This document shows positions 31,391 to 39,689 of a stretch of 64,000 nucleotides of DNA, piece after piece. This stretch comes from Aeromonas diversa CDC 2478-85. GTDB taxonomy: Bacteria; Pseudomonadota; Gammaproteobacteria; Enterobacterales; Aeromonadaceae. Position 1 is the stretch's first letter; every line of letters starts with the position of its first letter. Under the pieces are notes generated by a model. That model ran no database searches. It saw only the letters and a program-made list of their open reading frames with translations, and was not told the DNA's origin. The DNA lies in NCBI RefSeq assembly GCF_000819805.1, contig NZ_CDCE01000010.1, forward strand, positions 19,246 to 83,245, read 5' to 3'. Both the position numbers and the translations under genes were made by a program.

Positions 31391-31420
31391 AAACGGCCTC
31401 CATCCGGAGGCCCGTTCTGT
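31391..31420. terminator. Terminator between convergent yajR and flavoprotein gene
   Basis: The stem AACGGCCTCC / GGAGGCCCGTT (one bulge) with a 4-base loop, with T-rich sequence on the plus side and TTTTTA on the minus side. Confidence 0.78.
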
Positions 31421-31458
31421 TTCTGGGGGCTCGGCGCTCGTAAGCGGCACTGAGCGAC

Positions 31459-33381
31459 TCAGGTGCGCCCTTCTTGCATGGCGGCCAACTCCTCGACCGC
31501 CCGCCACGCCTCGTCGATGGCGGCGTGCGCATAGGGGCTCCAGCCTGCGTCTGAGTTGGCGATGGCGACTTGACCAACCGGCTGGCGTCCCAACTCAATC
31601 CAGCGCTCCGATTGTTCCTCGTCGTCAAACAGGGAGTTGCCCGCATAGGCGTAGCCATGAGACCAGCGGTTGACCGTGATGGCGAGAATGTCCTGCTCAT
31701 GGTTGAAGCCGGCGCCCCCCAGCATGGCCTGAAGCTGTTCCCTGATCATCTGCTCGTGCTGCTCGAACGGCATGCCGAGCAGGTGGGCGCGACCGATGCG
31801 GGCCTGCTCACGGGCCGAGAGACCACTCCCCGCCTGGGTCGGCACATAGACCATGTGCAGGCAGACGGGTTGATCCGGGCGCTTGGCATGCTCATAACCG
31901 CCGAGATCGACCGGATAGTCGAGCTTGACCCGGCTATAGGGGGCCGCCGGGGCATAGATCTCGTGCACCCCCAGTTTGACGAAGGCGTGCCAGTTGCGGA
32001 TCACTACCTTGCTGTAGACCAAGGGCGCCTTGACGTTCTGGCGCAGCGCCTCCTTCTGGGGCGCCGGCATCTCGGGCAGCAGATGGGGGATCATCATGTT
32101 GTAGCCCGCCATGATCGCCTGCCGGGCGCGAACCCGGTGCAGCTTCCCTTCCCTGATGTAGGTGACATCCACTCCTTGGCGGCCAGCGGGAGTCCGCACG
32201 TTTTTCGCCTGCAGGGCCGTGCTGCCCAGGCGCAGTCGCACGCCATGCTGGGGTCGGTCGAGCTGGTCGTAGTCAAACCTGGCCAGCACCACGTCCTCCA
32301 TGGTGTGGCCCGGGGCCACGCCGGGGATGAGGCGGCGCACCATCAGGCGAGCCAGGCTGGCGTTGCCGTCCGGGAAGTGGAAGATGTAAGGGTCGTCCAG
32401 CTCGGCCTGGGCCTCGGGGTCGAGGGGGAGCAGATCCATGCCACCAAAGCCCGGCAGGGCGCACAGGCGCGCATCGGTACAGGAGGTGGCATCGATGCCG
32501 ACCGCCTGAAAGTCGTCGGTGCGCTGCTGAAAATAGGCGATCGCCCGCTCACTCAGCCCCACCTTGTCGCGCAGGAAGGTGCTGTAGCTATGGCTGTCCA
32601 GCCACGCCTCCTTCTGCTCCCGGGTCATGCCAGAGAGGTAGTCGCGCCGCTCCTCGTGCAGGGTCAGCAGGGCCGCCTTGTCGGCCTCATCCAGGGGAAA
32701 GTCGCCGATAAAGTCCGCCAGCGGTCGACCGTTGAGGCGATCGCGCGGTATCTCGTCGGCCACGCTGCGGCACGGATCGCCGCTCACCACCCGGTTGACG
32801 CCGAAGTGCTTCTCGTCGAAGAAGACCCCGCGGCTGAGGCCGAGATCCGGGTAGAAGGTCTGCCTGAACCCCTTGGCCAGTGCCTCGATATCGACGTTGA
32901 GATGCTTGAGTAACCCGAGCGCCACCGGACTGTAGACGGAGCGGGGTGATTGCAGGGACTCGCTCCCCCCATAGCCGATGCGCAGACCATCGGGGGTAGT
33001 GAACTCGTTGCGTTTGGCGTGGCCGCCGAAGTCGTCGTGGTTGTCGAGCAGCAGGATCCTCTGCTCTGCCCCGAGCCGTTGCCGATAGAAGCAGGCGGCC
33101 GCCAGACCGCTGATCCCGGCGCCGACGATCACCAGATCGTATTCCTCTTCGAGGGGGAGGTGGGCGAAGTCGTACTGCTTGCCTTCACGGGCGATGCCGT
33201 GGGCCGCCTCGAAGGACCCCGGGTGATTGCCGCGCAGGCCGGTGAGGGCCGGGGGATAGATCAGCGTCTTGTCGGCCAGGGTATTGCCGCCGGTAGCGGC
33301 GTTTAGCAGCTGAAGAGGGGCGACGCCAGATGCGATGGTGATGGCGATGCCGTTGAGAAAGTCTCGGCGTGTGATGCTCAT
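31459..33381 (-). CDS. Tat-exported FAD-dependent oxidoreductase, spermidine dehydrogenase-like
   Basis: 640 residues from ATG 33381, preceded by AGGAG at 5 bases. A twin-arginine signal (SITRRDFLNGI, then a weakly hydrophobic stretch) predicts export of the folded flavoprotein. The dinucleotide site VIVGAGISGLAAA lies near residue 88, followed by LDNHDDFGGHAKRNEF. Length and layout resemble periplasmic spermidine dehydrogenase (SpdH type), an amine oxidase of polyamine metabolism. I am less sure of the substrate than of the fold. It is monocistronic. Confidence 0.72.
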   Translation of the reverse strand: MSITRRDFLNGIAITIASGVAPLQLLNAATGGNTLADKTLIYPPALTGLRGNHPGSFEAAHGIAREGKQYDFAHLPLEEEYDLVIVGAGISGLAAACFYRQRLGAEQRILLLDNHDDFGGHAKRNEFTTPDGLRIGYGGSESLQSPRSVYSPVALGLLKHLNVDIEALAKGFRQTFYPDLGLSRGVFFDEKHFGVNRVVSGDPCRSVADEIPRDRLNGRPLADFIGDFPLDEADKAALLTLHEERRDYLSGMTREQKEAWLDSHSYSTFLRDKVGLSERAIAYFQQRTDDFQAVGIDATSCTDARLCALPGFGGMDLLPLDPEAQAELDDPYIFHFPDGNASLARLMVRRLIPGVAPGHTMEDVVLARFDYDQLDRPQHGVRLRLGSTALQAKNVRTPAGRQGVDVTYIREGKLHRVRARQAIMAGYNMMIPHLLPEMPAPQKEALRQNVKAPLVYSKVVIRNWHAFVKLGVHEIYAPAAPYSRVKLDYPVDLGGYEHAKRPDQPVCLHMVYVPTQAGSGLSAREQARIGRAHLLGMPFEQHEQMIREQLQAMLGGAGFNHEQDILAITVNRWSHGYAYAGNSLFDDEEQSERWIELGRQPVGQVAIANSDAGWSPYAHAAIDEAWRAVEELAAMQEGRT

Positions 33382-33639
33382 GAACACTCCTGTGGGAAGG
33401 GGCCAGGCCCCGGCGAACAGGGCGCAGAATCTACCCGCAGCGCCGTTATGAGTCCACTGTTCCGATGAACGACTTGTTGGTGAACTGCTATTGAGTTGCG
33501 GCGTGTTTGTTGTGCACCTGAGTGAGAATGAGGTTGGTTGTGTCCCTCGCCCTGGACTCGATTGTTTCTATGTGATAGGTTCCGCCCGCCTCTTTTGGCA
33601 ATTTAACTTATTGATACATATAAAAATCGGGATAAATAT

Positions 33640-34005
33640 ATGAAATGGTATCTTGCTGTTCTTAAGCAGTACGCCGTCTTTCGCGGTCGGGCACGCCGCA
33701 AAGAGTTCTGGATGTTCACCCTCATCAACCTGCTCGTCATGGCGGCGCTCTTTGCGGTGATGGCCATGGTGGGGAGCCCAGAGATGGCGGCCATGATGGG
33801 GTTCATCTATCCGCTGGCGGTCTGCTTGCCTGCCCTGGCCGTGAACGTGCGCCGCTTGCACGACGTGGATCGCAGCGGCTGGTGGATCCTTATCTCTCTG
33901 GTTCCTCTGGTCGGCCCCTTCATCCTGCTCTACTTCCAGGTCTGTGCCGGAACCCCGGGCCCCAACCGTTTCGGTGAAGACCCCAAGGCGGCCCTCCCGG
34001 GCTGA
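33640..34005 (+). CDS. DUF805 family inner-membrane protein (YhaH/YhaI-like)
   Basis: 121 residues with three or four membrane segments. The opening FRGRARRKEFWMFTL and the loop NVRRLHDVDRSGWW are DUF805 signatures, and the tail GPNRFGEDP is also typical. The function is unknown. It is a single gene with a strong terminator and an AT-rich leader. Confidence 0.9.
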   Translation: MKWYLAVLKQYAVFRGRARRKEFWMFTLINLLVMAALFAVMAMVGSPEMAAMMGFIYPLAVCLPALAVNVRRLHDVDRSGWWILISLVPLVGPFILLYFQVCAGTPGPNRFGEDPKAALPG

Positions 34006-34020
34006 TCCCATAGGGGATAG

Positions 34021-34048
34021 AAAAAGCCCGCCGATTGGCGGGCTTTTG
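34021..34048 (+). terminator. Intrinsic terminator after DUF805 gene
   Basis: The perfect stem AAAAGCCCGCC / GGCGGGCTTTT with a 4-base loop; works in either direction. Confidence 0.88.
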
Positions 34049-34097
34049 CGTTTGGCCGAGGGACCCTTCGCGTTAGCAAGAGGGTTGGCCTCTTACA

Positions 34098-34712
34098 TCA
34101 GAAGCTGTAGCTCAGGCCGACAGTGAAGAGGTTGATATCAATCTCAGTCTTGGCCTTGGCTTGGCCATAGGTGGAGTTCAGGGTGTACTCCAGCTCTGGA
34201 CGCAGGTAGTCCCAGCTGGCGCGCAGCGCGAAGCGATCGCTGACCTGATACTGGGCGCCCAGACCGACGATACCGCTGATGTTGCTCTCTCGCTCACTGA
34301 TATTGCCATAGTAGGGGATGTTGATGGAGAGATCGGCCGCATAATAGGCCAGGCCCCACTTGGCGAAGAGGTTGAAGCGGTCACCAATCGGCAGGCTGAC
34401 CTTGGGCGCCAGGCTGAGATAATCCATGTGCTCGAGGGTGAAATATTTGCCATCGATAGCGTCGACCCCGCCGAGGGTGGCTTCCAGTGCGAAATAGGGA
34501 TTGAACTGGTAACCGCCGTACAGGCCGCCGGTCAGGCGGCTCTTGTCCATGTCGAGTTTGTCGGTGTCAACGTTAAGCACGCCGCCCTGGCCTAGGGTCA
34601 GTTTTGCATCGTCCATCTGTACGTTGGCGGAGCCGACGGAGACACCGATATAGGGAGATGCCTGGACGCCTGAAGCCAACAGCAGGGTGGCGACAACACT
34701 GAATCTGCGCAT
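34098..34712 (-). CDS. Outer-membrane beta-barrel protein (porin-like family)
   Basis: 204 residues. The signal peptide ends ...GVQA/S; the mature part is an eight-stranded-type barrel: SPYIGVSVGSANVQ, GGLYGGYQFNPYFALEATLGG, FNLFAKWGLAYYA, and the C-terminal strand LFTVGLSYSF. This fits the OmpA-like/OMP_b-brl family. Role unknown; small barrels of this kind are often structural or adhesive. Confidence 0.85.
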   Translation of the reverse strand: MRRFSVVATLLLASGVQASPYIGVSVGSANVQMDDAKLTLGQGGVLNVDTDKLDMDKSRLTGGLYGGYQFNPYFALEATLGGVDAIDGKYFTLEHMDYLSLAPKVSLPIGDRFNLFAKWGLAYYAADLSINIPYYGNISERESNISGIVGLGAQYQVSDRFALRASWDYLRPELEYTLNSTYGQAKAKTEIDINLFTVGLSYSF

Positions 34713-35025
34713 GTTGTTATGTCCTTCAATTTAAGGGGGATTTTTATTGTTTGTGGAACAACCTGTGTGGCGACCGTCGTTGTGACGATCGGCACGAATA
34801 TCGGGCACGATCGTATGCCGTGCCCGGCGGTGGCGATATCAGAAAACGCCCGGGCATTTTTAGCCACTGGACGAGGTACACGCGGGGAAGGACCCGGCCT
34901 GTCGGCCTTGAGGCGCCGCGCGGTGAGCCAACCCAAATGGGGGGAGAGGGAGTATTGTCCCTATGCAAAATAAGGGTGCTCTGATTAAGTCCCTGCTTTT
35001 CAATCGGTTAAACAGACATAACAGT
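34713..35025. other. Intergenic region with hairpins
   Basis: About 310 bases upstream of the barrel gene and of the DUF898 relic. GGGCAC / GTGCCC at about 34805-34830 can form a stem. No gene, known operator or RNA was recognised. Confidence 0.45.
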
Positions 35026-35617
35026 ATGGTGCCCATGACGGACAGGGCCGTAAAGGAGATGCAGTCGCATCCCGTTCTCTTTCACGGTAGCGGTGCGGAG
35101 TTTTTTAAGATCTGGGCCGTGAATCTCTGGTGACCCTCGGCATCTACTCGGCCTGGGCCAAGGTACGTACCCAGCGCTACTTCTATGGCAGCACCGAGCT
35201 CGACGGGGATCGCTTCGAGTACCTGGCCGAGCCCCTGCGCATCCTCAAGGGGCGGATCATCGCCCTGCTCTATGTGGTGGTGACCGGGATCCTCTATCAC
35301 GTCTCCGCCGCGGGCGCCCTCGCGGTCTGGGCGCTGACGGCAGCCCTGGCCCCCCTGCTTCTGCGGTCATGGTCATGATGGGGGAGCTGGAGTCGCTGGG
35401 CGCGACCTTCATCGGGGTGATAGCCATCATGCTCGCCTACGGGGCCGGGCTCGGCTGGATGATGCGCGGCTCGGCGCTCTACACCATCCGGGGATTGAGA
35501 TACGGAGAGCACGCCTTCGACGTCGATCTCTCCATGCAGACCTACCTGCGCGTCATGGGGGTCAGCACCTTGATTTGGCTGGTGGTCATGGGGGCTACTC
35601 TACTCCCTTCCCGATGA
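35026..35617 (+). pseudogene. DUF898 (YjgN-like) membrane protein, broken into three frames
   Basis: Three consecutive frames carry pieces of one DUF898 protein. Frame 1, from ATG 35026 or 35035, has FHGSGAEFFKIWAVNLW and hits TGA at 35131. From 35130, frame 3 continues TLGIYSAWAKVRTQRYFYG through ILKGRIIAL and stops at 35378. From 35369 a third frame gives RGLRYGEHAFDVDLS, a family-like C-terminal piece, ending at 35617. At under 200 residues in total it is also much shorter than the ~340-residue family, so internal sequence is deleted as well as frameshifted. Confidence 0.82.
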
Positions 35618-35638
35618 AAAAAACGTGAACCGTTTCGG

Positions 35639-36544
35639 CTATCGGGATGCCCCGCCTTGCCCCAGGCGCTCCTCCAGAAACGCCAGCCAGGCCCCCACCT
35701 TGGCGGGCAGGTGGCGCCGGCGCGGATAGACGCACCAGATGCCGTGCTCGGGCAGGGCATGGGTCGGCAAGAGGGGCACCAGGCGGCCCGCGGCGAGATC
35801 GTCCCCCACGATAAAGTCCGGCATGTTGCCGATGCCCAGGCCCGCCAGCAGGGCGGTGTGGATGGCGTCGCTGTTGTTGACCTCGAAGTTGCCGCGAGGG
35901 GTGACCGCCGCCTCCCCCTCGGGCCCCAGCAGCCGCCACTGGGTGCCGCCGCGAAACAGGGAGTAGAAGAGGCAGTTGTGGGCCTCGAGGTCCCTCGGGG
36001 TGCGGGGCGTGCCGGCCCGCGCCAGGTAGGCGGGGGCGGCGCACAGGGTGCTGTGACAAGGGGCGAGGCGGCGGGCGATCAGGCTCGAATCCTCCAGCGC
36101 CCCGATGCGCACCGCCACGTCGAACCCCTCGGCCACGAGATCCTGCTGGGCATCGCTCATCTCAAGCTGCAGCTGCACCTCGGGATGGCGGGCGAGAAAG
36201 TCGGGGATGAGGGGGGCGATGTGGCGCCGGCCATAGACCATGGGCACCGTCACCCGCAGCAGGCCGCGGGGGGCCACTTGCAGGGCACCGATGGCATCCT
36301 CCCCGTCGCTCGCCAGGCGCACCGCGTGGCGCACCGTCTCGAAGTAGCGATCCCCCGCCTCGGTGAGGGTGAGGGAGCGGGTGGTGCGATAGAGGAGCTG
36401 GCAGCCGAGGGTCTGCTCGAGCTGGCTCACCTTCTTGCTCAGGGCCGACTTGCTGCTGCCGAGCTGGCGGGCGGCGCCGGAGAAGCTGCCCGCCTCCACC
36501 ACGGCGACGAAGGCGGGGAGCAGGGCGAAGGCATCCTGGTTCAT
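35639..36544 (-). CDS. LysR family transcriptional regulator
   Basis: 301 residues from ATG 36544. The N-terminal winged helix is clear (AFVAVVEAGSFSGAARQLG then SALSKKVSQLEQ), followed by the periplasmic-binding-type effector domain (RGLLRVTVPMVYGRRHIAPL). It is divergent from the YdcZ-type pair at 36644, with about 100 bases between, so it most likely controls that pair. The effector is unknown. The operator would be a T-N11-A motif in 36545-36643. Confidence 0.92.
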   Translation of the reverse strand: MNQDAFALLPAFVAVVEAGSFSGAARQLGSSKSALSKKVSQLEQTLGCQLLYRTTRSLTLTEAGDRYFETVRHAVRLASDGEDAIGALQVAPRGLLRVTVPMVYGRRHIAPLIPDFLARHPEVQLQLEMSDAQQDLVAEGFDVAVRIGALEDSSLIARRLAPCHSTLCAAPAYLARAGTPRTPRDLEAHNCLFYSLFRGGTQWRLLGPEGEAAVTPRGNFEVNNSDAIHTALLAGLGIGNMPDFIVGDDLAAGRLVPLLPTHALPEHGIWCVYPRRRHLPAKVGAWLAFLEERLGQGGASR

Positions 36545-36643
36545 GCTGTTCTCGTAATGGAAACAATGTTGTTCCAGCATGGCAGATTATCGCCATATCT
36601 AAAACAATTTACCCTGCTCCTGTGTTCAACCAAGGAGCATCCC

Positions 36644-37120
36644 ATGATCCCCACCCTCATCGAGCGGCGCCCCGGGCGCCTCGACCTCGGCCAGGCCGTC
36701 GGCGCCCTGGCCGCCTTCACCGCCGGCCTGCTGCTGGCGCTGATGATCGCCCAGAACGGCGCCCTGGCCCGCGCCACCGACCCCTGGCTCGCGAGCTGGC
36801 TCGCCCACGGGGTCGGCACTCTGGTGGCCGCGCTGCTGTGGTGCCTGACCCCCAGGGCTGCAGGCCCGGAGGCTGCCCCGGGCTGGGCCTGGCTTGGCGG
36901 CCTGCCGGGGGCGCTCACCGTGGTGCTGGCGGCCCTGTGCCTCAACTCGTCCCTCGGCATGGCGGGCACCCTGGCGCTGCTCCTGCTCGGTCAGCTGCTG
37001 TTCGGTGCCCTGTGCGATGGCGCCGGCTGGTTCGGGCTGGCGCGCCGCCTCCCCTCTGGGATGGACGCGCTCGCCGCCCTGCTGGTGATGGCCGGCGCCC
37101 TGCGTATCGTGCTCGGTTAG
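36644..37120 (+). CDS. YdcZ-type DMT transporter, first subunit of a pair
   Basis: 158 residues. AAGGAGCATCCC precedes ATG 36644; the frame is open far upstream only because of GC-rich antisense sequence. Five hydrophobic segments, starting with AVGALAAFTAGLLLALMIAQ and including GALTVVLAALCLNSSLGMAG, match the DUF606/YdcZ half-carriers of the drug/metabolite superfamily, which often function as heteromeric pairs. Substrate unknown. It is followed after ten bases by a second, related subunit. Confidence 0.82.
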   Translation: MIPTLIERRPGRLDLGQAVGALAAFTAGLLLALMIAQNGALARATDPWLASWLAHGVGTLVAALLWCLTPRAAGPEAAPGWAWLGGLPGALTVVLAALCLNSSLGMAGTLALLLLGQLLFGALCDGAGWFGLARRLPSGMDALAALLVMAGALRIVLG

Positions 37121-37130
37121 GAGAAACACC

Positions 37131-37562
37131 ATGACCATCCTTATTCTGCTGGGACTGCTCAACGGCGTGGCGGTGAGCCTGTCGCGCACCCTCAACGGCC
37201 GGCTCGCCGGCGCCCGGGGCGCCCTGATGGCGTCGCTCGCCAACCACCTGCTCGGCTTCGGGGTGCTCGGCGCCCTGCTGCTGTTGACGGGGGCCCCCTG
37301 GGGGCGCCTCGCCGGGCTCGATCCCTGGCTGCTGCTGGGCGGGGCGCTGGGGGCACTGTTCGTGGCCATCAGCAGCTGGGCCATCGGCCGGGTCGGTGCC
37401 CTGGCCTGCGCCCTGCTCATCGTGGCGGGGCAGCTGGTCGGGGGGGCGCTGCTCGATGCCCTGGCCGGGCGCCTGGAGGCGAGCGATCTGCTCGGTATCC
37501 TGCTGGTGCTGGCCGGTACCGGCCTGCAGCGCTGGCAGGCTGGGCGAAAAAACAGGCAATGA
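37131..37562 (+). CDS. YdcZ-type DMT transporter, second subunit of a pair
   Basis: 143 residues. It opens LILLGLLNGVAVSLSRTLNGRLA, the YdcZ family signature, and has four or five hydrophobic segments, GLDPWLLLGGALGALFVAISSW among them. It is the natural partner of the previous gene, which it follows by ten bases behind TAGGAGAAACACC. Confidence 0.82.
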   Translation: MTILILLGLLNGVAVSLSRTLNGRLAGARGALMASLANHLLGFGVLGALLLLTGAPWGRLAGLDPWLLLGGALGALFVAISSWAIGRVGALACALLIVAGQLVGGALLDALAGRLEASDLLGILLVLAGTGLQRWQAGRKNRQ

Positions 37563-37622
37563 CAGGCTGGGGCGAGCGAAGCCGAATTTTGTTTCTATAT
37601 CGAATCGTTTTACCGCTTTTTA

Positions 37623-37638
37623 TGTGACGAGGATCACT
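37623..37638 (+). promoter_or_regulatory. CRP-binding site
   Basis: TGTGA-CGAGGA-TCACT matches the cAMP-CRP consensus TGTGA-N6-TCACA at nine of ten positions. It lies about 240 bases before the nucleoside transporter gene, in keeping with catabolite control of nucleoside uptake. Confidence 0.72.
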
Positions 37639-37739
37639 GTAGCATCGCCGCCCGGCCTGCCAGAGCCGTGATACGCCCTCACTGTTTGTCCGCTTTGGCG
37701 CCACCCGATACATGCCGTCACCCGGATGTGAATGACCCC

Positions 37740-37802
37740 AGGATGGGACCCGCCACTGAACCGCAGGTTTGGTGGTTCATGTGTCGCAGTGGGTCGGATC
37801 CT
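37740..37802 (+). promoter_or_regulatory. Long imperfect hairpin in the leader of the nucleoside transporter gene
   Basis: Paired blocks nest in order: AGGAT with ATCCT, GACC with GGTC, CACTG with CAGTG, AACC with GGTT, around an 11-base loop. Small bulges separate the blocks. It lies 73 bases before the start codon. It is not followed by a T-tract, so it is not a plain terminator; I do not recognise a known riboswitch class. Confidence 0.5.
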
Positions 37803-37875
37803 GTGCGATAGCTCCCCTCCTGCGACCTTTGCTCCACCACTCCTGCACCGCAACGCTTTGCTTCATAGGTGCAAG

Positions 37876-39087
37876 ATGACTGTATTGTTGAGTCTGGTGG
37901 GCATGCTGGCCCTGATGTTTATCGCCTGGTTGGCCAGTGAAAACCGTCGTGCTATCCGTTGGCGCACCGTGCTGGGGGCCCTTGCCCTGCAGACCGGCTT
38001 CGCCGCCCTTGTGCTCTATTTCCCCCCCGGTCAGGTGCTGCTCGGCGCCATGAGTAGCGGCGTCTCTGCCCTGCTCGGCTTCGCCGACAGCGGCATCCGC
38101 TTCGTGTTCGGCGATCTGGCCACCGGCGGCTTCATCTTCGCCGTGCGGGTGCTGCCGCTGGTCATCTTCATCAGCGCACTCATCGCCGTGCTCTATCACT
38201 TCGGCATCATGCAGTGGGTGATCCGGGTGCTGGGGGGCGGCATTCACCGCCTGCTCGGCACCAGCCGCGCCGAATCCCTGGTGGCCACCGGCAACATCTT
38301 CCTCTCCCAGGGGGAGTCTCCCCTGCTCATTCGCCCCTTCCTCGCCAGCATGACCCGCTCCGAGCTGTTTGCCGTGATGACCTGCGGCATGGCCTCGGTG
38401 GCCGGCTCGGTGCTGGGTGGCTACGCCGGTCTGGGGGTGGAGCTCAAATACCTCATCGCCGCCTCCTTCATGGCCGCGCCCGGTGGGCTCTTGATGGCTA
38501 AGCTCCTGGTGCCCGAGCAGCAGCAGGTGAGCGAGCAGGTGGCCATCACCCTCGACAAGAGCGAATACAGCAACGCCATCGACGCCCTGGCGGGCGGCGC
38601 CCTGAGCGGCATGAAGATCGCCGTGGCCATCGGCACCATCTTGCTGGCCTTCGTCAGCGCCATCACCATGGTCAACGCCGGTCTCACCACGGTGGGCGAG
38701 TGGTTCGGCTGGAGCAACCTCTCGTTGCAGCAGCTGCTGGGCTATCTGTTTGCCCCCGTGGCCTGGCTCATCGGCGTGCCCAAGAGCGAGATGATGGCGG
38801 CCGGCTCGCTCATCGGTCAGAAGGTGATCATGAACGAGTTCGTCGCCTATCTGGACTTTGCCAACATCAAGCAGGAGCTCAGCGCCCACACCCAGATCAT
38901 CGTCACCTTCGCCCTGTGCGGCTTTGCCAACCTGGGGTCGATTGCGGTGCAGCTTGGCTCCATCGGCACCATGGCCCCGGAGCGTCGTCACGACGTGGCG
39001 AGCCTGGGCCTGCGCGCCGTGCTGGCTGCCACCCTGGCCAACCTGATGAGTGCCACCCTGGCGGGTCTCTTCGCCACCCTGGGCTAA
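37876..39087 (+). CDS. Concentrative nucleoside transporter (NupC/CNT family)
   Basis: 403 residues (E. coli NupC 400). CNT motifs are present: GLGFAN-like ALLGFADSGIRFVFG, FISALIAVLYHFGIMQWVIR, NIFLSQGESPLLIRPFL (the nucleoside-binding QxE), MTCGMASVAGSVLGGYA and, late, LIGQKVIMNEFVAYLDF. It imports nucleosides with H+ or Na+. The frame is open from 37732, but ATG 37876 gives the family N-terminus. A CRP site and a leader hairpin lie upstream, a strong terminator downstream. Confidence 0.92.
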   Translation: MTVLLSLVGMLALMFIAWLASENRRAIRWRTVLGALALQTGFAALVLYFPPGQVLLGAMSSGVSALLGFADSGIRFVFGDLATGGFIFAVRVLPLVIFISALIAVLYHFGIMQWVIRVLGGGIHRLLGTSRAESLVATGNIFLSQGESPLLIRPFLASMTRSELFAVMTCGMASVAGSVLGGYAGLGVELKYLIAASFMAAPGGLLMAKLLVPEQQQVSEQVAITLDKSEYSNAIDALAGGALSGMKIAVAIGTILLAFVSAITMVNAGLTTVGEWFGWSNLSLQQLLGYLFAPVAWLIGVPKSEMMAAGSLIGQKVIMNEFVAYLDFANIKQELSAHTQIIVTFALCGFANLGSIAVQLGSIGTMAPERRHDVASLGLRAVLAATLANLMSATLAGLFATLG

Positions 39088-39092
39088 TGTCC

Positions 39093-39137
39093 TGAAAAAA
39101 AAGCCCCGTCTCGCCGCAAGCGGGACGGGGCTTTTTT
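39093..39137 (+). terminator. Intrinsic terminator after the CNT gene
   Basis: A GCCCCGTC / GACGGGGC stem flanked by A8 before and T6 after; bidirectional in form. Confidence 0.92.
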
Positions 39138-39212
39138 GCAACTAGCCGAGGCGGCTTCACACTCCCCACACAGTCGGGGGTTAGGGTGGCGCCACAATTC
39201 AAGGAGAACCCG

Positions 39213-39689
39213 ATGTCACCTGCCACCCCCATGTCACGCCCGCGGCTGCTTGCCGTCTTTATCCTCACCGCTCTGACGGTCGTGTTGATCGCCCTCTACG
39301 CCAGGGGGCCCTTCTGGCGCGGCTTTCTCGGCGATGTGACCATAGTGCTGGTGCTCTTTAGCGGCGCCGGGCTTGTGGTGCGCCGCGAGCCGCGTCGACT
39401 GGCCCTCTGGGTGCTGGGTTTTTGCTTCGTGGTGGAGGGGGCCCAGGGGCTGCATCTGGTGGACCGGCTCGGGATCCAGGCTCACTGGCTCAGGGTCGCC
39501 ATCGGCAACCACTTCGATCCCCTCGATCTGCTGGCCTACACCCTGGGGGCGGCCCTGGCCGCCCTGATTGGCAGTCACGCCTTGCGTCGCCCTGACGGGC
39601 CGGGCCAGCCCGAGGGGCCCGGGATCACTTGGCCAGGTAAGGGTCAAACTCCGGGGTGTGGCGAGACGCAAAGCCCTGAGGCGTCTTGA
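39213..39689 (+). CDS. DUF2809-like small membrane protein
   Basis: 158 residues from ATG 39213, behind AAGGAGAACCCG. Four hydrophobic segments with the motif GDVTIVLVLFSGAGLVVRR and, late, GNHFDPLDLLAYTLGAALA, as in DUF2809. The Pro/Gly-rich last ~35 residues look like read-through beyond the family's usual end, and they overlap the convergent apbE gene by 65 bases. Function unknown. Confidence 0.75.
   Translation: MSPATPMSRPRLLAVFILTALTVVLIALYARGPFWRGFLGDVTIVLVLFSGAGLVVRREPRRLALWVLGFCFVVEGAQGLHLVDRLGIQAHWLRVAIGNHFDPLDLLAYTLGAALAALIGSHALRRPDGPGQPEGPGITWPGKGQTPGCGETQSPEAS

Noticed and set aside
29483..31507. 674-codon minus-strand frame opposite cyoE and yajR
   Set aside because: Antisense shadow of two well-defined membrane proteins; repetitive Gln/His/Gly composition and no domain.
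35657..36643. N-terminal extension of the first YdcZ-type gene
   Set aside because: It is antisense to the LysR gene; the real start at 36644 has AAGGAG.
37620..37853. Minus-strand 77-codon frame upstream of the CNT gene
   Set aside because: It covers the CRP site and hairpin, and has no start signal or family resemblance.
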